DNA from: Chitinophagaceae bacterium
Lineage (GTDB): Bacteria > Bacteroidota > Bacteroidia > Chitinophagales > Chitinophagaceae
Direction: 5' to 3'
DNA length: 64,000 bases
NCBI GenBank assembly: GCA_024707305.1
Contig: JANPZZ010000018.1
Span: forward strand, 124,001 to 188,000
Shown here: in pieces, positions 49,223 to 58,729 of the stretch
Layout of the letters: every line of letters begins with the position of its first letter
Position numbering within the stretch: the stretch's first letter is position 1
Notes under the pieces: generated by a model
What the model saw: the letters and a program-made list of their open reading frames with translations, nothing else
Databases searched by the model: none
What the model was told of the DNA's origin: nothing
Position numbers and translations under genes: made by a program

Positions 49223-50398
49223 ATGAAAATAATAACAAGTGCGCTCGTCCTGCTGATTTCCCTGCATTCAATGGCGCAAAGTGGACCGAGATACGATAAG
49301 GTTCCAGGCATTCCGGTTGTTCATTCTCCCAAATCAACCGGCATATATGTGGGCACGCCAACTATCGCAATTATGTCAAATGGAGATTACATACTGGGTC
49401 ACGATTTGTATGGCGACCCCATCAAACCTCGTCGCCTGGTACATATATACTATTCGAAAGACAAAGGTCAGACCTGGCAATTTCAGGCAGAGGTTGATAG
49501 CATTCACTGGGCTGGTTTATTTGTCATAAGAGATACCGTTTATCTATTGGGGCGCGAAGGAAAATCGCATAGCATGGCGATTTCCCGGTCAACTGATCGC
49601 GGTAAAACCTGGACAAGCTTATCTATACTGAAGAAAAGGCAGAAACATGGATATCATGGCTCTTCAACTCCGGTTGTTTTTCACAATGGAAGAGTTTATA
49701 AGGGATATGATCATCACGTGCCCGACAAAAATGATCGATGGATGTCAGACAACTATTCTTTCATCATGTCGGCGTCTACAGATGCCAATTTATTGGATTC
49801 ATTATCCTGGACATTCAGTACGGAAGCGATGAAACCCTATTCAATTGAGGGAACGGGATGGTTGGAAACAAATGCAGTACTGGGAAGAGATGGGCTGATT
49901 AAAGGAATCACACGTATCGCCAGTGAGCAGGGGTTTCATGCAGGCTATTATTCCCTCTCTGATGATGCCACAATCGACACCAGCACGATTGGCAAGATCG
50001 ATTTCATCGGCGGTGCCACAAAGTTCAATATCATGTGGGACCCTAAAACAAAAAAATACTGGGCGCTGGTCAACTATCCTTCCCTGGTAGTGCGCAAACT
50101 GAAAAAGCGAGCCGGCGGAATGCGAAGTATTCTCGCGCTTACATCTTCCAAAGATCTGAAAAAATGGAAAGTGGAATCGATTGTGCTTGCAACGGAGGAT
50201 GTACACTTTCATGGATTTCAATACGTGGACTGGCAATTTGATGGCAATGATATTGTATTCGCATCACGCACCGCTTATGACGATGGCCTGGGTGGTGCTT
50301 TTAATTATCACGACGCTAATTATATCACTTTTCATCGCATCAGCAATTATAAAAAAGCCAAAGTGCCAAAGATCTTTAAATACCTGTTGGAAGAATAG
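49223..50398 (+). CDS. Secreted sialidase-fold (BNR/Asp-box) protein, paralogue 1
   Basis: 391 residues with signal peptide (MKIITSALVLLISLHSMAQ). Two Asp boxes are visible: SKDKGQTW and STDRGKTW. Other conserved text shared with paralogue 2: KVPGIPVVHSPKSTG, IHWAGLFVIRDT, GWLETNAVLGRDG and VLATEDVHFHGFQYVDWQFDG. The fold suggests an exo-glycosidase on sialic acid or a related acid sugar, but I do not see the FRIP motif of classical GH33 sialidases, so substrate is open. Periplasmic or surface. Confidence 0.78.
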   Translation: MKIITSALVLLISLHSMAQSGPRYDKVPGIPVVHSPKSTGIYVGTPTIAIMSNGDYILGHDLYGDPIKPRRLVHIYYSKDKGQTWQFQAEVDSIHWAGLFVIRDTVYLLGREGKSHSMAISRSTDRGKTWTSLSILKKRQKHGYHGSSTPVVFHNGRVYKGYDHHVPDKNDRWMSDNYSFIMSASTDANLLDSLSWTFSTEAMKPYSIEGTGWLETNAVLGRDGLIKGITRIASEQGFHAGYYSLSDDATIDTSTIGKIDFIGGATKFNIMWDPKTKKYWALVNYPSLVVRKLKKRAGGMRSILALTSSKDLKKWKVESIVLATEDVHFHGFQYVDWQFDGNDIVFASRTAYDDGLGGAFNYHDANYITFHRISNYKKAKVPKIFKYLLEE

Positions 50399-50466
50399 CC
50401 CTACTATTTCATCCAGACAAAAAATCAATTCGAATCCCGTAGTAGTAATACAAAAATCAATAGAGT

Positions 50467-51830
50467 ATGAGTCATTCCAATAGAAGAAAATTCATTCAGC
50501 AACTTACCACCGGACTTGCCGGCGCTGCGTTAGTGCCAGGCATCGCGAAAGCAGATCAACGCATTCTTTTAAAAAGAGAAAACTGGGATCCCGCGACGCG
50601 ATACGATCTGAACAATCATATACAAATCGCGCTGATAGGCGCAGGTGGCATGGGTTTTTCGGATGCCAATTCAGCAATCCGGGTGCCTGGGGTGAAGTTG
50701 GTGGCCGCCTGTGACTTATACGACGGTCGTCTTGCAGAAGCAAAAAACGTTATGGCAACGATATTTTTACAACCCGGGATTACCGAGAAATTTTAAACAG
50801 AAAAGACATTGATGCGGTGATTGTAGCAACCTCCGATCACTGGCACAAAGACATCTCGGTAGATGCGATGAATGCTGGCAAGGCTGTGTATTGTGAAAAA
50901 CCAATGGTACACGATATATCAGAAGGCAGCGCAGTTGTGGAAGCACAACGCAAAAACAAAGTGGTGTTTGAAGTGGGGAGCCAGGGAGTCAGCTCTCTTG
51001 GGAATGAAAAAGCAAAGGAACTGCTGGCGTCTGGTGCAATTGGAACCCTGAATTATGCTGAAGGATTTTGGGCACGCAATAGTCCCGAAGGAGCATGGCA
51101 GTATACCATTCCCCCAGATGGCAATGAAAAAACGGTAGACTGGAAACGCTTCCTGCACCGCAACCCATCCCGTCCTTTTGATGCAAATCGTTTTTTTCGC
51201 TGGCGTTGTTATAAAGATTATGGAACCGGAGTTTCGGGCGATCTGTTTGTACATCTGTTCTCAAGTCTGCATTTTATTACCAACTCAAACGGCCCACAAA
51301 AAATCATGGCAATGGGTGGACTCCGTCATTGGAAAGATGGACGTGAAGTACCGGATGTATTGATGGGAATGTTTGACTATGCTGAAACGGCGCAGCATCC
51401 TGCATTTAATTTATCCCTTCGTGTAAACTTCGCCGATGGTACCGCAGACAGTACCTACCTGCGACTGGTAGGAAGTGAAGGAAGCATGAATGTAGAATGG
51501 AATAAAGTAACCTTATTCCGTAACAGAGTTAAAGAAGATAAAGATGATCCACTCGCAGATACTAAACTCGGGCAGGTTAATGCACTAACTTATCAGCGGA
51601 AAAAGATGTTGCCGCCCGAAACAACGGTATTCAGTGCCGAAGCCGGATACAAAGGCGCCCATTTCGATCACTTCTATAATTTCTTTACAGCCATTCGAGA
51701 AAAGAAAAGTGTTGTGGAAGATGCTTTATTCGGCTATCGCGCAGCGGCCCCTGCCCTTCTTTGCAACGACAGTTATTTCTCAAACAAACCCGTCATGTGG
51801 GATCCCGAAAAGTTAAAAGTCGCAGGATAA
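50467..51830 (+). CDS. Exported Gfo/Idh/MocA-family oxidoreductase, one frameshift
   Basis: Begins MSHSNRRKFIQQLTTGLAGAALVPG, a twin-arginine-like signal with NRRKF, so it is probably exported folded with its cofactor. Rossmann motif IALIGAGGMGFSDANSAI, then (after the break near 50745, an A-run needing one more A) DAVIVATSDHWHKDISVDAMNAGKAVYCEKPMVHDI, the family's EKP signature. C-terminal beta-sheet domain with YKGAHFDHFYNFFTAIREKK. About 454 residues when joined. Members oxidise sugars or glycosides with tightly bound NAD; a role with the next gene (DUF1080) in keto-glycoside cleavage is inference. Confidence 0.87.
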
Positions 51831-51871
51831 AAACCCATACACTAAACATTATTTAATAAAAATCAAATACC

Positions 51872-52612
51872 ATGCGCAAAATTTTATTCAGCGCGATTTC
51901 GATGCTCTTATTCAGCTCACTTATTTCATCCTGCAACGAAGCGCAAAGCAATTCAAGTGAAGAAGAAAAAGTCAATGTTCTCACCACTGCTGAAAAAGAA
52001 GAAGGCTGGCAGTTGCTATTCGATGGAAATAGTTTGTCTGGCTGGCGAATTTATCAAAACAAGCCGGCCGATTGTTGGGATGTAAATGACGGGCTGCTTT
52101 ATTGCAAAGGCAGCAAGACCGACAAGAGCGATTTAAGAGCAGATATCATAACGGAAGAACAGTTTGAAAATTTTGAATTATCGATTGAATGGAAAATTGC
52201 TCCCAAAGGTAACAGCGGGATTATGTACCATGTAAGTGAGGATTCATCCACTGCTTTTTTAACCGGACCTGAATATCAGTTGATTGATGATGAAGGTTTC
52301 CCAAAACCATTGCAGGACTGGCAAAAGACCGGAGCTGATTATGCGATGCATACAACAACGCATCGCCCTACGAAACCAGTAGGTGAATTCAATCATACCC
52401 GGATCATAGTAAACGGTTCGCACCGCGAACATTGGCTCAATGGAGAAAAAATCCTGGAATTTGAAGCATGGACAGATGACTGGAACAAACGTAAATCGGA
52501 AGGGAAATGGAAGAACACGCCCGCCTATGGCATGAACAAGCAGGGACATATTTGTCTACAGGATCACGGCAGCGGCGTATGGTTCCGAAATATCAAGATC
52601 AAAAAGTTATAA
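51872..52612 (+). CDS. DUF1080 (3-keto-disaccharide hydrolase-type) lipoprotein
   Basis: 246 residues. Lipobox LISSCNEAQ. DUF1080 text: EEGWQLLFDGNSLSGWRIYQ, LYCKGSKTDKSDLRADIITEEQFENFELSIEWKIAPKGNSGIMYHVSE, EYQLIDDEGF, NHTRIIVNGSHREHWLNGEKILEFE and ICLQDHGSGVWFRNIKIKKL. Concanavalin-like jelly-roll fold. Some family members cleave 3-keto-glycosides made by Gfo/Idh-type enzymes, and such an enzyme is the preceding gene. Periplasmic or outer-membrane anchored. Confidence 0.85.
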   Translation: MRKILFSAISMLLFSSLISSCNEAQSNSSEEEKVNVLTTAEKEEGWQLLFDGNSLSGWRIYQNKPADCWDVNDGLLYCKGSKTDKSDLRADIITEEQFENFELSIEWKIAPKGNSGIMYHVSEDSSTAFLTGPEYQLIDDEGFPKPLQDWQKTGADYAMHTTTHRPTKPVGEFNHTRIIVNGSHREHWLNGEKILEFEAWTDDWNKRKSEGKWKNTPAYGMNKQGHICLQDHGSGVWFRNIKIKKL

Positions 52613-52632
52613 CGACACAACCAAATCGCGAT

Positions 52633-53845
52633 ATGAAAAAGATTTTAATCGTATTCCTGCTTTTCGCGTTGCATGCTGGTGCGCAGGAGCCGCTGCGGTA
52701 TAAAAAAGTACCCGGCGTTCCAATCGTACATTCACCGAAGTCAACCGGCGTTTATGTTGGTTCACCATCAATCGTTATTTTATCAAATGGTGATTATGTT
52801 GCCAGTCATGATTTCTTTGGCAATCCAGATGGCAACCGGCAAAGCGAACTCGCTGGCGACACACTTATTACCCGTGTTATGGGTCAGCATATTTATCTTT
52901 CGAAAGACAAAGGAAAAACCTGGCAATTCCAGACGGAAGTAGGTTATATCCACTGGGCAGGACTATTTGTTGTTCGCGACACCCTGTATTTATCAGGGAT
53001 AGAAGGAATCAATTATAGCCTCGTGATTACCCGCTCGGCAGACCGCGGCAGGACCTGGGAGAAATTATCCGTTTTAAAAAAAGAAAGAAGGACATTTCTT
53101 TCACGGATCCACCACGCCGGTTGTATTTCATCGCGGACGCATTTATAAAGGATACGATAATCATGTTCCAGACAAAACAGGTAAATGGGTTCCCGACAAC
53201 AATTCATTTATCATGTCGGCAGCGGTTGACGATGACTTGTTGAATCCAGCTTCCTGGACGTTCAGCAACGAAGCGAAAAAACCGGGTTATCTGCCCGGCA
53301 GTGGTTGGCTGGAAACGAATGCCGTATTGGGCCGTGATGGCTACATAAAAGGCGTACTACGAATAGCGGCCACCAATGGCTTTGTGGCAGGATATTATTC
53401 ACTGGGTACGGATTCAACAATCGACGCCAGCACAATCGGGCAAATTGATTTCATCGGAGGCGCAAGCAAGTTCAACATACGTTGGGACCCGGTTACCAAA
53501 AAATACTGGGCACTTACCAATTATCCATCGCCGGTTATTCATCCCCCGAACAAATCGGCTGGAGGCATGCGCAGCATTCTCACCTTGATCTCTTCTAAAA
53601 ATCTGCGTAAATGGGAAATTCAATCAATCGTGCTGGCAACCGAGGATGTAAACTTACATGGGTTTCAATACGTAGACTGGCAATTCGAAGGGGAAGACAT
53701 TGTATTTGTTTCGCGAACCGGGTATGATGACGAATACGGCGGTGCGAAGAGCTATCACGATACCAATTTTATCACATTTCACCGAATAAAAAACTATCGA
53801 AAATCAAAAACGCCTAAAAAATTCAGGTACCTGCTTCAACATTAG
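52633..53845 (+). CDS. Secreted sialidase-fold (BNR/Asp-box) protein, paralogue 2, one frameshift
   Basis: Start at Met 52633 (MKKILIVFLLFALHAGAQEPLRYKKVPG); the longer track ORF begins inside the DUF1080 gene. Asp boxes SKDKGKTW and SADRGRTW. It is clearly homologous along its full length to the protein at 49223. The break near 53085 (GAAAGAAGG, one A too many) joins VLKKE to GHFFHGSTTPVVFHRGRIYKGYDNHVPDKTG. About 403 residues when joined. Probably acts on a related linkage of the same glycan. Confidence 0.78.
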
Positions 53846-53876
53846 AAACTAAATTTCTCTGAATTAAAACTACACG

Positions 53877-54527
53877 ATGACTTTTTTTAGAAAACTTCAA
53901 AGAACAATATATATCCTGTTCGTGCCATTAACCATTATATCCTGTAAACAATCCGAGAAAAATTCAGACGTACGTAAATGGAGTGAAGAAAAAATTAATG
54001 AATGGTACCAGAACTCGCCATGGACAAATTTATTGCACTTAAAACCCGATGCTGGAATTGATAAGCGATTGTTTGTTGAACAGGTATTGCTCAATCCTAA
54101 ATCCTGGGATCTCGCATTCCGGTTTATCCGCGACTCAAACGCTGCTGAAATGGCACCGGGAATTTATCAACTTGAGGATGGCGGCGCCTATGCAACCGTT
54201 CGCGACTACCGCACAAAAGATAGCTCTCACTTTGAAGCACACCGGAATTTTATTGATGTTCAAATGATTTCAAAAGGACAGGAATATATTCTGGTAAGTA
54301 CCATTAATAATGAAGGGCGAACCGAAGTACACCCTTACGACGAAGAAAAGGATATCGAGTTTTTTGATAAAGACAATTATGAGCGCCGGTTACTAACGCC
54401 GGGAACATTTATGATCTTTTTTCCAATAAATGCACATCAACCCAATATGATGGTAGATTCTGTGGAAGAGGTTAGAAAAATCGTTATCAAAATACCGTAT
54501 GTGAAACCGGAGATCGAAGTAAACTAA
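53877..54527 (+). CDS. YhcH/YjgK/YiaL-family lipoprotein
   Basis: 216 residues with a lipoprotein signal (ILFVPLTIISCKQS). The body has the DUF386 cupin features: GIYQLEDGGAYATVRDYRTKDSSHFEAHRNFIDVQMISKGQEYILV and GTFMIFFPINAHQPNMMVDSVEEVRKIVIKIPY, with His/Glu residues in the metal-site positions. E. coli YhcH/NanQ is a cytoplasmic sialic-acid anomerase; an exported, lipid-anchored version next to sialidase-fold proteins and a symporter suggests anomerisation of the released sugar in the periplasm (inference). Confidence 0.82.
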   Translation: MTFFRKLQRTIYILFVPLTIISCKQSEKNSDVRKWSEEKINEWYQNSPWTNLLHLKPDAGIDKRLFVEQVLLNPKSWDLAFRFIRDSNAAEMAPGIYQLEDGGAYATVRDYRTKDSSHFEAHRNFIDVQMISKGQEYILVSTINNEGRTEVHPYDEEKDIEFFDKDNYERRLLTPGTFMIFFPINAHQPNMMVDSVEEVRKIVIKIPYVKPEIEVN

Positions 54528-54565
54528 CAAACCATATTTAAAATTTCTAAATAGAATACTAAACC

Positions 54566-55940
54566 ATGACGTCCAACGAAAACACATTTTTAAGAAGTGA
54601 GGATCAAAAATTACCGGTATTTGATGACGTGGACATTTGCGTTCTGGGCGGAAGTTGTACCGGTGTATTTGCAGCCATTCGCGCGGCGCGCCTTGGAGCA
54701 AGAGTGGCGATCATAGAAAAGCAGGGGGTCTTTTGGTGGTGTTGCTACTGTCGCGAAAGTCAACACCTGGCATTCTCTCAGGAACACCGATTTTAGTAAA
54801 CAAATTATCGCCGGCCTCACACAGGAAACGCTGGAGCGGCTGGCAAAACGAGGTGCCGTTGTAGATTCAGGTCGTAATCCTGAAGACAAAAAGATATATC
54901 GCACGCAGGAGATAAAAACATTCAATGCAGAAGAGTTGAAAATTGAGTTGGATGAAATGGTGCTGGAGGCAGGCGTCAAACCTTATTTGCATACTCTTTT
55001 TTCCGAACCCTGCCTTGATAAATCGGGAAAACTGGTGGGGGTAATTGTAGACGGGAAATCGGGTCGTGGGGTGATCAGAGCAAAATACTTCGTTGATGCT
55101 ACTGGCGATGGCGATCTCTGCTATCGCATGTGCTTTGAAACCTATGAAAGCCCACGGCGACAGCCTCCAACCACCTGCGTGTACCTGGAAGGTTGGGACA
55201 GCGAACGTTTTCATGATCTACTGAAAGCTCACCGGCATGAATTTAATATACCGGAGGGATATGCCTGGGGCGCGAAAATTCCGGGAACAGAAATATACAT
55301 GCTTGCGGGTACCCGAATTTATGGCGTAAACTGTGCAGATATTAATGATTTGACGAAAGCAGAAATTGAAGGTCGCAGACAGATACGTGCGATGATGGAT
55401 CTCGTTCGAAAATATGGGGGAGATTATAAGATGGGCCTGGTGAGTTTGCCGGCAACGGTGGCCATTCGTGAAACCCGACATGTAAAATGTCAATACCAAA
55501 TATCCGATGAAGATGCAATGACCGGGCGACTGTTTCATGATGCAATCGCAAATGGCAGCTATCGTCTCGACACCCATCACCAGGACAAACCCGGACTTAC
55601 ATTTAAATACCTCGACGGAACTGAAGTGTACGAGCGCACTGGTTATCCAAGGGAAATTGGACGATGGCGCGATGTAACACCTGTGAATCCCACGTTTTAT
55701 CAGGTACCACTCCGGGCATTGATTCCACAAAACAGTACGAACGTAATTATTGCCGGCCGCATGTTGGATGCAAGTGAGATTGCTTTTTCAGGCATTCGGG
55801 TAATGGTAAACATGAATCAAACGGGAGAAGCTGCAGGTGTTGCGGCATATCTCGCACTCCACAAGAACATTTCCGTTTCGGAATTAAGCAGTGAGGATGT
55901 CCGTCAAACATTAACGAAGGGTGGATCCATAATTATATAA
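54566..55940 (+). CDS. FAD-dependent oxidoreductase, one frameshift
   Basis: The FAD-binding start reads DVDICVLGGSCTGVFAAIRAARLGARVAIIEKQG. The frame then breaks near 54731 (T4 where T3 keeps frame) and continues as FGGVATVAKVNTWHSLRNTDFSKQIIAGL. Later landmarks: AKYFVDATGDGDLCYR, CQYQISDEDAMTGR and NVIIAGRMLDASEIAFSGIRVMVNMNQTGEAAGVAAYLAL. This is the FAD_oxidored type seen in carbohydrate loci. No signal peptide, so probably cytoplasmic. About 457 residues when joined; substrate unknown. Confidence 0.85.
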
Positions 55941-55949
55941 TAATTGCTC

Positions 55950-57536
55950 ATGTTGAATTTTAAACTCATACTGGGTATCACCCATTCTGCGGGACGACTG
56001 CATGTTGTTGACTACATCATCATTTCATTATCGTTGTTGATGGTGTTATATTTCGCGTTCCGATTTTCGAAGAAACAGGATACAACTGAAAATTACTACA
56101 TCGTTGGAAAAAAACTGCCCAATTGGGTGTTGGGTTTATCATTGTTGGCAACCATCGTTAGCAGTATAACATTCCTCGCCTACCCTGGTGCAGGCTATTC
56201 TGGAAGCTGGATTTTACTGGTACAGGGGATTGCAGTAACGGTTGTTTTGTTCGCCATCATCCGATTCATTGTACCATTATACAGAAATGCAATTGGCATC
56301 AGCGCGTATGAATATTTTGAAAAGCGATTTGGTTACTTCGCGCGGTTATACGGCGCTTTGGGATTTATTGCTGCATATCTTTCTAAAATGGGAACCATCA
56401 TGTTTTTGTTGGGAACAGCATTAAACGGGATTTTAGGAATTGATCCACTCCTGGTTATTTGGGTTGTAGGAATTCTTATTATCATCACTACGTTGTTTGG
56501 AGGTATGGAAGGCATTATCTGGCTCGATGTAGTTCAGGTCTTTCTACTCATCGGCGCAGGTCTTGCTGTTTTTTTCATTTTGTTGTTTTCCATCGAAGGC
56601 GGTTTCAGTACTATTCTTTCTGTAGCAAAAGAAAACAATCGAATTGGATTCGGCTCGACCGATTTCAACTTTACCGAATTAACAGTTTGGGTGATGGCCA
56701 TTAATGGCGTTTTCTTTGCGATTCAGAATTATGGAACCAATCAGCTGATTGTACAACGGTTTCTCACTGCAAAATCCAGTCGCGATGCAATTCGTTCTTC
56801 GTTGATGGGTATCTTTCTGAGCTTACCACTCTGGGCTTTGTTTATGTTTATTGGTACGGCGCTGTTCGTTTACTACGAAGTAAATCCAGGTGTACTTGCA
56901 GAAGGAACGAAACCGGATGCAGTGTTTCCGATATTCATCATCAGTGAATTACCTGTTGGCATCACCGGACTGGTGATTGCAGGACTGATTGCAGCGGGCT
57001 TTTCGAGCGTAACTGGCGAATTGAATAGCGTGTCTGCTGTACTCACCACCGATTTTTATGGTAGGAGTAAGAAAGCACGCACCGATAAGCAGAAACTCTA
57101 TTTTGGAAAGATCACTGTTATAATAACAGGATCGATCGCGTTAACGATCGCATCTATTTATACAATCATCGGATCAGAAGGCGCGCTTGGCCTGGTATTC
57201 CTGTTGTATTCAATTGTATCGGGAGGTGTGGCTGGTATGTTTCTCCTCGGTTTGTTCTCTACCCGCGCTAATAAGCAGGGGCTGTATATCGGACTGCTTG
57301 CCTGTGTCTTTTTTACTGCATATGCGGTGCTTACTTCTACACAAATAGATGGCATTTTACTTCTCGACCTCGGAAGTTGGAATTTTACGCACCATAAATT
57401 TATGCTGGGAGTTTATAGCCACGTTATTGTTTGGGTGGTTGGCTATTTTGCAAGTTTATTCTTCAAACCACCTTTGGTTGACAGCACACTTGTGATCAAC
57501 CGCAGCAAAATGAGAAGGATGTTACGAATATCGTAA
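55950..57536 (+). CDS. Sodium:solute symporter family transporter
   Basis: 528 residues and about 13 transmembrane helices. SSS-family text: ENYYIVGKKLPNWVLGLSLLATIVSSITFLAYPGAGYSGSW, GISAYEYFEKRFGYFARLYG, FGGMEGIIWLDVVQVFLLIGAG, NYGTNQLIVQRFLTAKSSRDA and IAAGFSSVTGELNSVSAVLTTDFY. The track uses TTG 55944; ATG 55950 is preferred. It follows the FAD oxidoreductase stop by 9 bases and is the last gene of the locus, the likely inner-membrane importer of the released sugar. SiaT-like sialic acid symporters belong to this family. Confidence 0.9.
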   Translation: MLNFKLILGITHSAGRLHVVDYIIISLSLLMVLYFAFRFSKKQDTTENYYIVGKKLPNWVLGLSLLATIVSSITFLAYPGAGYSGSWILLVQGIAVTVVLFAIIRFIVPLYRNAIGISAYEYFEKRFGYFARLYGALGFIAAYLSKMGTIMFLLGTALNGILGIDPLLVIWVVGILIIITTLFGGMEGIIWLDVVQVFLLIGAGLAVFFILLFSIEGGFSTILSVAKENNRIGFGSTDFNFTELTVWVMAINGVFFAIQNYGTNQLIVQRFLTAKSSRDAIRSSLMGIFLSLPLWALFMFIGTALFVYYEVNPGVLAEGTKPDAVFPIFIISELPVGITGLVIAGLIAAGFSSVTGELNSVSAVLTTDFYGRSKKARTDKQKLYFGKITVIITGSIALTIASIYTIIGSEGALGLVFLLYSIVSGGVAGMFLLGLFSTRANKQGLYIGLLACVFFTAYAVLTSTQIDGILLLDLGSWNFTHHKFMLGVYSHVIVWVVGYFASLFFKPPLVDSTLVINRSKMRRMLRIS

Positions 57537-57590
57537 CGCCTCTGTCGGCAGGCGGCAAACGGCAAACCTGAAAGAAGAGCAGATAGCTTA

Positions 57591-57775
57591 AATTTCGGGG
57601 TACAAAAAATCCGTGTAAATCTGTGTCCAAATTCGTGTAAATCAGTGTATGTATCCGTGTAAATCAGTGTATGTATCCGTGCAAATCCGTGTGAAACCTC
57701 TCCGGTTAGTAAGTTGATGTAACATGGTGGAAGTTTCACACAGATTTACACAGATAAATACACAGATTTTTAAAG
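57591..57775. repeat. CACAGATTTACAC inverted-repeat element, copy 2
   Basis: The left arm repeats CCGTGTAAATC(A/T)GTGT units. The core (57691-57739) runs from GTGAAACC to GTTTCAC and encloses CCGGTTAGTAAGTTGATGTAACATGG. The right arm is CACAGATTTACACAG. It matches the core at 41358-41406. It lies between the convergent symporter and secreted-protein genes. The track ORFs at 57443 and 57724 are translations of it. Confidence 0.8.
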
Positions 57776-57905
57776 CAGATGGAACGGGTCATAAGCCGCA
57801 AAAAAAAGCCGACACCATAAGACTATGGCAGTCGGCTAAGCCTGCATATTACTCTCAAAACTTAACTCGTTTCAGCGCCTCATCATCGAACATCGGTCAT
57901 CGCTC

Positions 57906-58301
57906 TCACAATCCATCCCTTCGCATTCCGGGTTTCTGGTATTTCTCCCAAAGATTGTCACGCTTTAGTTCTGTATTTGTTTTGGAATCCCATAATTTCT
58001 CCTCTCTCCATGCACTTCGTCCATTGTCGAGACGATAAGAGTTGTTATCCCAGAGGAGATAATTATTTACAATGTAAAAACCGCGGCTCGATACGGTGTC
58101 ACCGGTATTGTTCAGGAAAAAATCAACTGGCTTACCTGTAGAAGTATTATACAGTGTACCTGTAGTTGAATCATACCTCGCTGCAAATGGCGCGCGCGTT
58201 TGTATATCAAAAAATAAATCATTATTCTTTTGCGTGGGCACCTGCGCATCTGCTGCGTTTGCGAAGCAGATCAATGCAAGCGCTGTTATAATCGTTTTCA
58301 T
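57906..58301 (-). CDS. Secreted hypothetical protein
   Basis: 131 residues with a signal peptide (MKTIITALALICFANAADAQ). The body is rich in aromatic and short repeat-like segments (RYDSTTGTLYNTSTGKPVDFFLN; GFYIVNNYLLWDNNSYRLDNGR), as in small beta-rich periplasmic proteins. No family recognised. Single gene, convergent with the symporter. Confidence 0.65.
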   Translation of the reverse strand: MKTIITALALICFANAADAQVPTQKNNDLFFDIQTRAPFAARYDSTTGTLYNTSTGKPVDFFLNNTGDTVSSRGFYIVNNYLLWDNNSYRLDNGRSAWREEKLWDSKTNTELKRDNLWEKYQKPGMRRDGL

Positions 58302-58448
58302 GAGTATGAGTTTAGTTAATTAAATCGTTCTACTAAACCCCTTCAAGCTTCAGGCCATTCGCTAAACAGGCAGGAATCTCCGATGGTGGGCGCAACAACA
58401 CTGCCCCGAATGAGGCAGGATTGCCCATTTTGGGGAAGAAGGGAGAAT

Positions 58449-58676
58449 CGATGGACGATGATCGATGGCCGATGGCCGATGATCGATGACCGATGACCGA
58501 TGTCCGATATCCGATGGTCGATGGTCGATGTATGATGCGAACGCGAAGATCCTCTCTTAATTACAGGATCGGAACACCTGCTCTTTAACCATACTTCGAT
58601 AATCGATCATCGATCATCGGCCATCCACCATCTCCCATCCACCATCCACCATCTCCCATCCACCATCCACCATCCA
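58449..58676. repeat. CGATGGTCGATG inverted-repeat element
   Basis: The left arm (58449-58535) is a run of CGATGGCCGATG/ATCGATGACC units. The right arm (58597-58676) is CATCGATCATCGGCCATCCACCATCTCCCATCC. The arms are complementary over part of their length. It lies upstream of the third sigma factor, in a 430-base gap with no gene. The ORF at 58614 is a translation of the repeat. Confidence 0.75.
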
Positions 58677-58729
58677 AATTTTGATCCCTCTCATAAAACT
58701 GGTATGTTTGTTTGGAAAGTGTGCTCTGA

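Noticed and set aside
49223-53845. Calling the two BNR proteins nanH (true sialidase)
   Set aside because: Asp boxes are present, but I could not find the FRIP motif or confirm the catalytic Tyr/Glu and Arg triad by eye, so only the fold is claimed.
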